From an uncultured Alphaproteobacteria bacterium (lineage in GTDB: Bacteria; Pseudomonadota; Alphaproteobacteria; Rhizobiales; Ancalomicrobiaceae), in the NCBI GenBank assembly GCA_937892955.1, contig CALBKH010000110.1, positions 1 to 64,000 of the forward strand: DNA of 64,000 nt, written 5' to 3'. Within the stretch, counting starts at the first letter, position 1. Every line of letters starts with the position of its first letter. Below are positions 57,632 to 64,000 of the stretch, piece by piece. A program made the translations under genes and the position numbers. Below the pieces are notes generated by a model. That model saw only the letters and a program-made list of their open reading frames with translations, had not been told where the DNA came from and made no database searches.

Positions 57632-58687
57632 ATGATCTTCTCGTCAGACAACTGGTTCGGCGCCTCGCCGAAAGTCCTCGCCGCCCTGGCGGAAGCCGGC
57701 GCCGTCGGCCCGCAGCCCGCCTACGGCGACGACGAGTTCACGCGCCGGCTCGAAGCCCGCTTCGCCGCGGCCTTCGAGCGCGACGTCGACGTCTTCCTCG
57801 TCGCCACCGGCACCGCCGCCAACGCGCTGTCGGTCGCCACCTTCGCGCCGCCCTGGGGCCAACTCGTCATCCACGAGGAGGGCCACCTCGCCGTCGACGA
57901 ATGTGGCGCGCCCGAGTTCTTCGCCGGCACCCGAACGGTGACCCTCCCCGGCCGCCACGGCAAGATCGACGCGCGCGACCTCGGCCACCGCCTCGCCGCC
58001 TGGCCGATCGGCGTCCACCACGGCAAGCCCGCGGTGCTCTCCATCGCCCAGGCCAACGAGAGCGGCCGCATCTACACCCCCGCCGAGGTGGCCGCCCTCG
58101 CCGACGTCGCCCACCGCCACGGCCTCGCCCTCCACATGGACGGGGCGCGGCTGGCCAACGCCGTCGCCCGGCTCGGCTGCAGCCTCGCCGAAGTCACCTG
58201 GAAGGCCGGCGTCGACGTCCTCTCCTTCGGCGCCACCAAGGGCGGCTGCCTGATGGCCGAGGCGATCGTCTCGTTCGATTCGGAGAAACGCGAGGAACTG
58301 GCCTTCCGCCGCAAGCGCGCCGGCCAGCTGATCTCCAAGCACCGCCTCGTCGCCGCGCAGTTCGACGCCTGGCTCGACGATGGCCACTGGCTGGAACTCG
58401 CGGCCCACGCCAACGCCATGACGGACCGTCTCGCCGCCGGCATCGCTCGCTCGAACTCCGCCCGCCTCGCCTGGGAACCCCAGGCCAACGAGGTCTTCGT
58501 CGCCATGGCCCCGGCGACCGCCGAGCACCTCACCGCCGCCGGCGCCCGCTTCCACCCGTGGTCGACCGCCGGCCTCGCCCCCGAGGACCGCCTCGCCGAA
58601 GGTGAAGCTCTCTACCGGCTGGTGACGAGCTTCGCCACCACGACCGACGACGTCGACGCCTTCCTGGCGGAACTGGCGAAGCCGTGA
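57632..58687 (+). CDS. Low-specificity L-threonine aldolase family protein
   Basis: This 351-residue PLP enzyme of the threonine aldolase/beta-eliminating lyase family cleaves threonine or similar hydroxy amino acids to glycine and an aldehyde. The PLP lysine is Lys203 in SFGATKGGCLMAEA, Asp170 is in HMDGARLANA, and the stacking His81/85 region is HEEGHLAVDE. FSSDNWFGASPKVLAAL at the N-terminus matches this family. The shorter variant of the family in alphaproteobacteria acts on L-threonine and L-allo-threonine; exact specificity cannot be told. It is convergent with the Dabb gene. Confidence 0.9.
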   Translation: MIFSSDNWFGASPKVLAALAEAGAVGPQPAYGDDEFTRRLEARFAAAFERDVDVFLVATGTAANALSVATFAPPWGQLVIHEEGHLAVDECGAPEFFAGTRTVTLPGRHGKIDARDLGHRLAAWPIGVHHGKPAVLSIAQANESGRIYTPAEVAALADVAHRHGLALHMDGARLANAVARLGCSLAEVTWKAGVDVLSFGATKGGCLMAEAIVSFDSEKREELAFRRKRAGQLISKHRLVAAQFDAWLDDGHWLELAAHANAMTDRLAAGIARSNSARLAWEPQANEVFVAMAPATAEHLTAAGARFHPWSTAGLAPEDRLAEGEALYRLVTSFATTTDDVDAFLAELAKP

Positions 58688-58729
58688 CGCGCCTCACCGA
58701 GCGGCGGAGCCGACCCGCGCCGCCCGCGC

Positions 58730-59017
58730 TCAGTCCAGCTCGAAATCGGCGGCGATGCGCAGATCGCGCAGCGGCCGCACCGCGGCGATCGACTGCGCAT
58801 AGGTCGGATCGGCCTTGTAGGCGGCGAGCGCCGCCTCGTCGGCGAATTCCCCGTAGACGACGAAATCGACCTCGCCCGACAACGCGTCGCACTTGAGATT
58901 GCGCCGGATCGCCAACCGCTGCGCATGCGGATTGCGCTCCAGGAGCCGCAATCCGGCCTCGACGCGATCGGCGTCGGCGGCGTCACGGACCGAAAAGAAG
59001 ACGACGTGGCGGATCAC
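58730..59017 (-). CDS. Dabb (stress-responsive alpha/beta-barrel) protein
   Basis: This 95-residue protein has the ferredoxin-like dimeric alpha/beta-barrel fold: MIRHVVFFSVRDAADAD at the start, VDFVVYGEFADEAALAAYKADP in the middle and IAADFELD at the end. Such proteins appear in stress responses and aromatic metabolism, mostly without a known reaction. It is monocistronic. Upstream lies the 50-bp tandem repeat array. Confidence 0.87.
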   Translation of the reverse strand: MIRHVVFFSVRDAADADRVEAGLRLLERNPHAQRLAIRRNLKCDALSGEVDFVVYGEFADEAALAAYKADPTYAQSIAAVRPLRDLRIAADFELD

Positions 59018-59404
59018 GGGCTGCCCCTGCGTTCGCTGGCGGACCGACGACGCACCCGCGTCGCGGCGAAAGCACCCTTAGCCGTTTCGCAGCGCAGCGT
59101 GAACCTTTCCCGTGTCCCGTCCCGTCGCGATCGAGGCGCGGGCCACACCCCCAATCCGCCCCACCCCCGAAACGCGACCGCCCCGCCCACCTTGCGGTGG
59201 ACGAGGCGGCGAAGGTCCACAAGAAGACCGCCCCGCCCACCTTGCGGTGGACGAGGCGGCGAAGGTCCACAAGAAGACCGCCCCGCCCACCTTGCGGTGG
59301 ACGGGGCGGCTCCGGGGCGTCCGATCGGGGGGCGATCGGGCTCACCACGGCCGAACTACGGGGGGGAGGGAAGGGGTCGGCCGTGGATTTCCATGATTCG
59401 TGCC
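59018..59404. other. Gap of 387 bases holding a tandem repeat array
   Basis: Apart from the 50-base repeats at 59176-59310, no gene or clear promoter can be seen. The open frames in this gap come from translation of the repeats. Confidence 0.5.
59176..59310. repeat. Tandem 50-bp repeat, about 2.6 copies
   Basis: The block beginning CCCCGCCCACCTTGCGGTGG starts at 59181, 59231 and 59281, exactly 50 bases apart. The first two copies are identical; the third diverges after about 30 bases. The unit has no unique spacer, so it is not a CRISPR array. The unit length is not a multiple of three, and internal CCGCC/GGCGG complementarity suggests each copy can fold. Confidence 0.85.
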
Positions 59405-59887
59405 TCAGGCGGCTTCGACCGTCGGCGCGGCCGCGGTGGTGGGCGCTTCGATCGTCTTGGCCTGAGCCGCGGCGGCGATCGGGATGCGGCGCGGCTTCAT
59501 CGCCTCCGGCACCTCACGGGCCAGATCGATATGGAGCAGGCCGTTCTCCAGCTTGGCGCCCTGGACCACCACGTGGTCGGCGAGCTGGAAGCGGCGCTCG
59601 AAGCTGCGCGACGCGATGCCGCGATAGAGAAGCTCCTTGTTCTCTTCCGATGTCGCCTTCTCGCCCTTCACCACGAGCACGCCTTCCTTCACTTCGAGCG
59701 CGAGATCCGGTTCGCCGAAGCCGGCGACGGCCATGGTGATGCGATAGGCGTTCTCGCCGGTCCGCTCGATGTTGTAGGGCGGATAGCTCGGCTGCGAAGT
59801 CTCGCCGGCGCCCATGGCGTCCATCAACGAGAAGAGGCGGTCGAAACCGACGGTGGAACGATAGAGCGGAGAGAAGTCGATACGCAT
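59405..59887 (-). CDS. Small heat shock protein (Hsp20/alpha-crystallin)
   Basis: This 160-residue chaperone holds unfolding proteins in the cytoplasm. The alpha-crystallin domain spans about residues 35-130, with YRITMAVAGFGEPDLALEV and the SFERRFQLADHVVV segment. The C-terminal IxI motif is IPI in PRRIPIAAA. It belongs to the IbpA-like group. The ATG at 59887 has a GGAGG site; the longer frame does not fit. A sigma32-type promoter and a ROSE-like leader precede it, so heat induction at two levels is likely. Confidence 0.94.
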   Translation of the reverse strand: MRIDFSPLYRSTVGFDRLFSLMDAMGAGETSQPSYPPYNIERTGENAYRITMAVAGFGEPDLALEVKEGVLVVKGEKATSEENKELLYRGIASRSFERRFQLADHVVVQGAKLENGLLHIDLAREVPEAMKPRRIPIAAAAQAKTIEAPTTAAAPTVEAA

Positions 59888-60024
59888 GTGATGTCCTCCG
59901 AAGCGCTGAGCGACACATGTCGACGAGATCGCACCCGCTTTCCGACTTCTTCGACGCCCGCCGAGGCACATCGCAGTAATCGCCGGGGGATGCGATTTCA
60001 TCATGGATCCTGTCGGCATCCACG
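59888..60024 (-). promoter_or_regulatory. ROSE-like RNA thermometer candidate in the hsp20 leader
   Basis: The roughly 137-base leader has the ROSE hallmark UCGCU (complement of 59909-59913) nine bases before the ribosome binding site GGAGG (complement of 59895-59899). AUGU and ACAU close the helix on either side, with one unpaired G and weak pairs between, as in known ROSE elements. Melting by heat would expose the ribosome binding site. This is assigned by motif and context. Confidence 0.5.
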
Positions 60025-60031
60025 AGACGAG

Positions 60032-60060
60032 ACATGGGAGTGCTCGCGACGTCTTTCAAG
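60032..60060 (-). promoter_or_regulatory. Heat shock (sigma32-type) promoter of hsp20
   Basis: On the minus strand CTTGAAA starts the -35 element (CTTGAA is the complement of 60055-60060) and CCCATGT (complement of 60032-60038) is the -10 element, with 16 bases between CTTGAA and CCCATGT. Both resemble the RpoH consensus. Predicted start near 60024. Confidence 0.6.
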
Positions 60061-60215
60061 AGGGGTGCACATCGAATTCGTGAGGAGGTCGCGGTCGCCG
60101 TGAAACGAGCCTCGGTTGTCCCTCGCCGCGGGCCGGGGTATCTCGATGGGGAGGATCGGTTCGCCTCGCGGAAACGCGATTCTCGCGCCTCGCCGCCATC
60201 GCCCGGGAGTGCCGG

Positions 60216-61937
60216 ATGGACGTCGTCGACCACCTGATCGAGTCCCCCGACGCCCCGGTGCCGCCCGGCGCCCGTGTCGGCGTCCTCGCCGCCGCCGACG
60301 GCGTGCGCATCCGTTGGGCGACCTTCGAGGCCTTCCGCCCGCGCGGCACCGTCATCCTGCTCCAGGGTCGCGCCGAATACGTCGAATGCTGGTTCGAGAC
60401 GATCCGCGACCTGCAGGCCCGCGGCCTCTCGGTGGCGACCTTCGACTGGCGCGGCCAGGGTGGCTCGCAGCGGCTGGCGCGCCACCCGCGCAAGGGTCAC
60501 GTCACCGACATGGCCGCCTACGACTTCGACCTCGACGCCGTCCTTCGCCTCGTCGCCCCGAACCACCCGAAGCCCTGGTACGTCCTCGCTCATTCGACCG
60601 GCGGCCTCGTCGCCGTGGCGAACGGCGACCGCCTCGCCCGCGACGTCCGCCGCATGGTGCTGACCGCCCCGTTCCTCGGCCTCGGCACCGTCGGCCCCGC
60701 CGAACCCGTCGCCCGCGTCCTCACCAAGACCCTGCGCGCCCTCGGCATGGGCTCCGACTGGGTGCCCGGCGGCGGCGCCACGCCGATCCACACGACGCCG
60801 TTCGATCAGAACGTGCTCACCTCCGACCCGGTCCGCCACGCCCGCGGCGCCGAGATGTCGTGGCGCCATCCCGAGATCGCCGTCGGCTCGCCCACCGTCG
60901 GCTGGCTCGCCGCCGCTTTCGAGGTGATGGACCGCGTCCTCGCCCCCACCGCGCTCGCCGCCTGGCGCCTGCCCACCCTGATCTTCGCCTGCGGCGACGA
61001 CCGGGTGGTGTCGAACCGGGCGATCGAGACCTTCGCCACCCGCACCGTCGCCACCGAACATCTGGTGATCCCCGGTGCCCGCCACGAACTCCTCAAGGAG
61101 CGCGACCGCTATCGCGAGCAGTTCTGGGCCGGTTTCGACGCCTTCGTCCCCGGCTCGGACGCGCCGCCGGTGGAGATGCCGCGATCGGCGGAGCCCCCGC
61201 CCCCGCCGGCCGACGTCGTCGCGCCCGCGACCCGGCCGGACGCCCCGGCCGACGTCGCCTCCGAAGGCGATGCATCCGCCGCCTCGCCCGCGGACGCCCA
61301 AGCCGCCGTCGCCGCCCTCGCCGCGGTTGCTGCCGCCGCGAGCGGCACCCTGGCGGCGACCACCGAACCGCCCGCCCCAGAGACCGACGAAGCTCCGGCC
61401 GACGAAGCCCCCGCTTCGACCACCCCCGAGGTGATCGCCCTGCCACCGCCCGCAGCGGAGACCGCATCGGCCCGGACGTCCGAGGCGGACGCGGCGGCAG
61501 AGACGGAGGGAACGAATGGAACCGAGCCCGCGGCGACGGAGACGGCTCAGCAACCGCCGTCCGAAATGTCGCCCTCCCCGGCCGTCGCCGCGCCGGCCGC
61601 GAGCACGGAAGAGCCGTCCGCGGCGGTCGAATCCGACGCACCGTCGCCGGCCGAACCCGTCGACGCGGAGACGCCGCCCGCCTCAGCCGGCGTCGGCGAG
61701 GAGCCGCAGCACCTCGTCGTGGAGCCGCCGACCGCCGGAAGCGACGATGCGGCCGCCGTCGACGGGACTGCCGCCGTCCCAGGCAGTGACGACGCCGCCG
61801 GCGCCCTCGATCACCGGGATCAGGGCGACGATGTCGTAGGGCTGGAGCCCGGCCTCGACGACCACGTCGACGAAGCCGGCCGCGACCATGCAGTAGGCGT
61901 AGCAGTCGACCCCGTAGCGCGCCAACCGGACCCGTGA
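60216..61937 (+). CDS. Alpha/beta hydrolase (lysophospholipase-like) with a long disordered tail
   Basis: This is a 573-residue protein. Residues 1 to about 312 form an alpha/beta-hydrolase of the PldB/monoacylglycerol lipase type, with Ser127 in the nucleophile elbow AHSTGG, Asp in FACGDDRVVSN and His in IPGARHELLKE. From about 315 the tail is an acidic Pro/Ala/Glu/Thr stretch with no fold. The last 85 residues are encoded opposite hisN and read DHRDQGDDVVGLEPGLDDHVDE, unlike the preceding tail. The true protein may end earlier; a stop could have been lost. The start has a GGGAG site. Confidence 0.87.
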   Translation: MDVVDHLIESPDAPVPPGARVGVLAAADGVRIRWATFEAFRPRGTVILLQGRAEYVECWFETIRDLQARGLSVATFDWRGQGGSQRLARHPRKGHVTDMAAYDFDLDAVLRLVAPNHPKPWYVLAHSTGGLVAVANGDRLARDVRRMVLTAPFLGLGTVGPAEPVARVLTKTLRALGMGSDWVPGGGATPIHTTPFDQNVLTSDPVRHARGAEMSWRHPEIAVGSPTVGWLAAAFEVMDRVLAPTALAAWRLPTLIFACGDDRVVSNRAIETFATRTVATEHLVIPGARHELLKERDRYREQFWAGFDAFVPGSDAPPVEMPRSAEPPPPPADVVAPATRPDAPADVASEGDASAASPADAQAAVAALAAVAAAASGTLAATTEPPAPETDEAPADEAPASTTPEVIALPPPAAETASARTSEADAAAETEGTNGTEPAATETAQQPPSEMSPSPAVAAPAASTEEPSAAVESDAPSPAEPVDAETPPASAGVGEEPQHLVVEPPTAGSDDAAAVDGTAAVPGSDDAAGALDHRDQGDDVVGLEPGLDDHVDEAGRDHAVGVAVDPVARQPDP

Positions 61938-62483
61938 TTCGACCCGGTCGTAGGCGGTCCGCTCCTCGCCCTTCAGCATCGCCGGCGTCGTGGTGAACAG
62001 CACCGCGTCCTCGATCCGCGCGCAGGGCCGCGTCGCCAGTTCGCGCACCCCGTCGGGGCCGCGATACCACGCGCGCTCGCCGTCGCCGGTGAAGCGCTCG
62101 CGGGTGAAGGGCTGGTGCATGGTGCCGAGCACCGGCCGGCCGTGATGCTTGAGGCCGATCAGCGTGCCCCACACCGGCAGACCGGAGATGAAGGCGCGCG
62201 TCCCGTCGATCGGATCGAGCACCCAGACATGTTCGGCGTCGTCCCGTTCGCGCCCGTATTCCTCGCCGAGGATGCCGTGGTCGGGATAGCGCTCGCCGAT
62301 CAACCGGCGCATCGCCTCCTCCGCCGCCCGGTCGGCGACGGTGACGGGATCGAAAGCCGCTCCGGCGAGCTTGTTCTCGACCTCCAGCCGCGAGCGGAAA
62401 TAGGGCAGGATCGCCCGCCCCGAAACGTCGGCGAGGTCGTCGAGGAAGCGGGCGAGGTCATCGGCGGGGTCGGGAACACTCAT
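61683..62483 (-). CDS. hisN: Histidinol-phosphatase, inositol monophosphatase family
   Basis: This is a 266-residue metal-dependent phosphatase of the inositol monophosphatase family. The metal site is in LGEEYG, the signature DPIDGTRAFISG around residue 93-104, and the second GLQPYDIVALIPVIEGAGG. HisN-type phosphatases of this family remove phosphate from histidinol phosphate; closely related enzymes use inositol phosphate, so the substrate is likely rather than certain. The start MSVPDPADDLAR at 62483 is the family N-terminus. Its 3' 255 bases overlap the convergent hydrolase gene. Confidence 0.9.
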   Translation of the reverse strand: MSVPDPADDLARFLDDLADVSGRAILPYFRSRLEVENKLAGAAFDPVTVADRAAEEAMRRLIGERYPDHGILGEEYGRERDDAEHVWVLDPIDGTRAFISGLPVWGTLIGLKHHGRPVLGTMHQPFTRERFTGDGERAWYRGPDGVRELATRPCARIEDAVLFTTTPAMLKGEERTAYDRVESRVRLARYGVDCYAYCMVAAGFVDVVVEAGLQPYDIVALIPVIEGAGGVVTAWDGGSPVDGGRIVASGGRRLHDEVLRLLADAG

Positions 62484-62671
62484 CGGTCGCACCTCGGGAT
62501 CGGCGGTCTGGGTCGGCGGCGGGTGTCGACGGTCTTGCGCCGCCCGGCGCATCGATGCAAGCCCACACCGCCGATCGACCCGTGATCGAGGCGACCGGTC
62601 GCAGGCGCGGCCGCGCCCGGGCTCTCTCTTGCCGCCGAATCCGGCCCCTCCGATGATGCTGCGATGCACCG

Positions 62672-62700
62672 CTTGACTTTTGTGCGATGCAATATCATAT
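62672..62700 (+). promoter_or_regulatory. Promoter of the MmgR-type small RNA
   Basis: CTTGAC (62672-62677) and TCATAT (62695-62700) with 17 bases between match the alphaproteobacterial housekeeping consensus CTTGAC-N17-CTATAT. The stretch is sharply AT-rich. The octamer TGCGATGC occurs here twice directly, and its complement GCATCGC follows at 62706-62712. Confidence 0.75.
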
Positions 62701-62706
62701 TTGCTG

Positions 62707-62810
62707 CATCGCGGTGATGCTTCTCGTCGCCGCGTGGCCCTTCTGGGCGTTTCCTCCCTGAAATACCCACTTCGGGCCGCTGCCTTCCCGGGCGCGGCCC
62801 GTTCTTTTTT
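62707..62810 (+). ncRNA. mmgR: MmgR (alpha-r8)-type small regulatory RNA
   Basis: This is a trans-acting small RNA of about 80-105 bases. It has a central single-stranded TTTCCTCCCT (62750-62759), which I recognise as the conserved loop of the MmgR family, GCCCTTCTGGGC before it, and a terminator CGGGCCGC / GCGGCCCG ending in TTCTTTTTT (62773-62810). In Sinorhizobium the family limits polyhydroxybutyrate storage and responds to nitrogen supply. It has also been called suhB after the neighbouring inositol monophosphatase gene; here hisN of that family and an N-formylglutamate amidohydrolase gene flank it, as in rhizobia. The exact 5' end is inferred. Confidence 0.85.
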
Positions 62811-62861
62811 CACACGGCGTCGCGAAATAGGGCCGCATGGCACGCGTCCGTCGAACCGGCC

Positions 62862-63752
62862 TCACTCCGCCGCCGAACGCAGATCATCGAAGATCGCCCC
62901 GAAACTCGTCACCAACTGTTCGACGAAGCGGCCGAAATCGCGCGACAGTGCCGCGAAACCGGTGGTGCGGGTGATCGTCGCCTCGTTCATGTAGAGGGCG
63001 CGCGAGATCTCGATCTGCAAGGCGTGCAGGCCACGGTCGGGCCGGCCATAGGTCTCGGTGACGTAACCGCCCGCGTAGGGCTTGTTCAGCGCGACGCGAT
63101 AGCCCGCCTCGCGCAGCAATGCCGCCGCCATCTCGGTCAGGGCCGGATGACAGCTGCGGCCGTGACGGTCGCCGAGCACCATGTCGATGCGCCCCTCCGA
63201 TCCGCCGAGGCGCTGTGTCGACGGCATCGAGTGACAATCGATCATCACCGCATGGCCGAACTGTGCGTGGAGCCGGCTCAGCGACCGCCTGAGCGTCGCG
63301 TGATAGGGCTCGTAGGCCTGGGCGATGCGCTCCATCGCCTCGTCGATCGGGATCGGCCCACGATAGATGTCGTCCTTGTCGGTGACGATGCGCGGGATGG
63401 TGCCGAGGCCGCCGGCGACGCGGGTGGAGCGCGTGTTGGCGCCGGCCGGCAGCACGCCCGTGAACATCCGCGGATCGAGTTCCAGCCGTTCCCGGTTGGC
63501 GTCGAGCCAGGCGCGCGGGAACCGCGCCGCCAGCACCGGCAGCCGCCCACCCGCCGCCGCCAGACACAATTCGTCGACGAAGGCGTCTTCCGAACGGCGG
63601 ATCGTCACCCGGTCCAATCGGGTCGTGGCGAGAAAATCACGGGGATAATCGCGGCCCGAATGGGGGCTGGTGAGGAGACACGGGGCGGTGACGCGCTCCG
63701 GCCAGACGAGGTCGAAGGGCTCCACCCCCTCGAATCCCTCGACGATGCGCAT
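62862..63752 (-). CDS. N-formylglutamate amidohydrolase
   Basis: This 296-residue enzyme of the HutG/N-formylglutamate amidohydrolase family releases formate from N-formylglutamate in histidine breakdown or removes formyl groups from related amides. It has SPHSGRDYP near residue 29, DANRERLELDPRMF, MIDCHSMPS (metal His) and NKPYAGGYVTETYGRP. The start MRIVEGFEGVEPFDLVWPE at 63752 is the family N-terminus. No other hut genes are seen, so an orphan role is likely. The MmgR-type RNA gene stands immediately downstream of its 3' end, on the opposite strand. Confidence 0.92.
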   Translation of the reverse strand: MRIVEGFEGVEPFDLVWPERVTAPCLLTSPHSGRDYPRDFLATTRLDRVTIRRSEDAFVDELCLAAAGGRLPVLAARFPRAWLDANRERLELDPRMFTGVLPAGANTRSTRVAGGLGTIPRIVTDKDDIYRGPIPIDEAMERIAQAYEPYHATLRRSLSRLHAQFGHAVMIDCHSMPSTQRLGGSEGRIDMVLGDRHGRSCHPALTEMAAALLREAGYRVALNKPYAGGYVTETYGRPDRGLHALQIEISRALYMNEATITRTTGFAALSRDFGRFVEQLVTSFGAIFDDLRSAAE

Positions 63753-63980
63753 GTCGTCCGCCGTTCCCCGCAAACCCGTCTCCTTCGGCGATTTCCGACC
63801 CTTCGCGCCCACACCGACGGCGCGGGCCGCCCCATGTTGCCCTCCGCGCGTCGTCCCTGTCCACCGTGCGGGTCGATCGACCTCTGCGAAGGCCATGTGG
63901 CGGAAACCGGATTTCACCGTAAATTTACCGCGATCGGTCTCAATGGAGAGATACGAGAGACCACCCGGAAAGAGAATCGA

Positions 63981-64000
63981 ATGGACCCGATGGCGCGTAT
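63981..64000 (+). CDS. Start of a further gene (truncated by the window edge)
   Basis: An ATG at 63981 is preceded by GGAAAGAGA, and the frame reads MDPMAR before the window ends; a second ATG at 63990 would begin MAR. The palindrome GTAAATTTAC (63919-63928) upstream may belong to its promoter. MAR at the start would fit a CpdR-type response regulator, which in some rhizobia neighbours this amidohydrolase gene, but the visible sequence is too short to decide. Confidence 0.4.

Noticed and set aside
59176..59310. CRISPR array
   Set aside because: The 50-base units follow each other directly with no unique spacers and no cas genes are present.
62480..62770. 96-codon minus-strand frame over the small RNA region
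   Set aside because: It runs antisense to the promoter and body of the small RNA, lacks a ribosome binding site and has no recognisable domain.

Overview
The window is a GC-rich (roughly two-thirds G+C or more) chromosomal segment of an alphaproteobacterium, most likely in the Hyphomicrobiales. The evidence is the 43-residue aa3-oxidase subunit IV gene beside pntAB, an ornithine decarboxylase plus homospermidine synthase pair, a structured decarboxylase leader, a MmgR-type small RNA between hisN and an N-formylglutamate amidohydrolase gene, CtrA-type TTAA-N7-TTAA boxes, and a sigma32-type promoter with a ROSE-like leader on an hsp20 gene. I see no rRNA, tRNA, transposase, phage gene or CRISPR array. 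Nearly all genes are ordinary chromosomal genes in short operons; the unusual content is mostly in the gaps between them.

Layout. 0.1-3.7 kb: coxIV-like gene, pntA and pntB. 3.9-10.1 kb: ABC1 kinase, a Doc/AbrB-type toxin-antitoxin pair with two operator-like palindromes, a Tat-exported glucan biosynthesis protein and a copper P-type ATPase. 11.1-19.6 kb: a seven-gene minus-strand operon in which a Liv-type ABC importer is flanked by two AMP-forming ligase-like genes. 20.2-25.0 kb: a TRAP permease pair without a binding protein, a class C26 amidotransferase, and a DUF1007/NicO pair. 25.1-32.9 kb: a LysR regulator, ornithine decarboxylase behind a long structured leader, two small soluble proteins and an acetyltransferase, a norEF-like pair, a secreted protein and homospermidine synthase. 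33.1-35.3 kb: a chemoreceptor and a membrane protein. 35.4-40.4 kb: a Zur-type zinc starvation locus (His-rich protein, znuCBA, CobW GTPase, WD40 protein). 40.5-50.1 kb: ferrochelatase, an SPFH/NfeD pair, kdsD, a frameshifted outer membrane protein, galU, a lytic transglycosylase and a serine-less SGNH protein. 50.3-56.7 kb: glutamate synthase (gltB, gltD). 57.2-64.0 kb: tautomerase, threonine aldolase, a Dabb protein, hsp20, an alpha/beta hydrolase that overlaps hisN tail to tail, the MmgR-type sRNA, the amidohydrolase, and the first bases of a further gene.

How genes work together. Ornithine decarboxylase (putrescine) and homospermidine synthase form a polyamine route. The znu/CobW/WD40 genes form a zinc import and allocation module. 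kdsD, galU, the glucan protein, the transglycosylase and the outer membrane protein serve the envelope, and two of these envelope genes have CtrA-like sites upstream. The Liv importer with its ligases looks like uptake coupled to CoA activation of an organic acid.

The strongest second-look items are the decarboxylase leader with an Arg-rich, rare-codon upstream ORF, the two copies of a four-hairpin palindromic element at the 3' ends of pntB and gltD, the overlapping CtrA boxes upstream of the transglycosylase, and the zinc operon promoter that predicts a leaderless mRNA.
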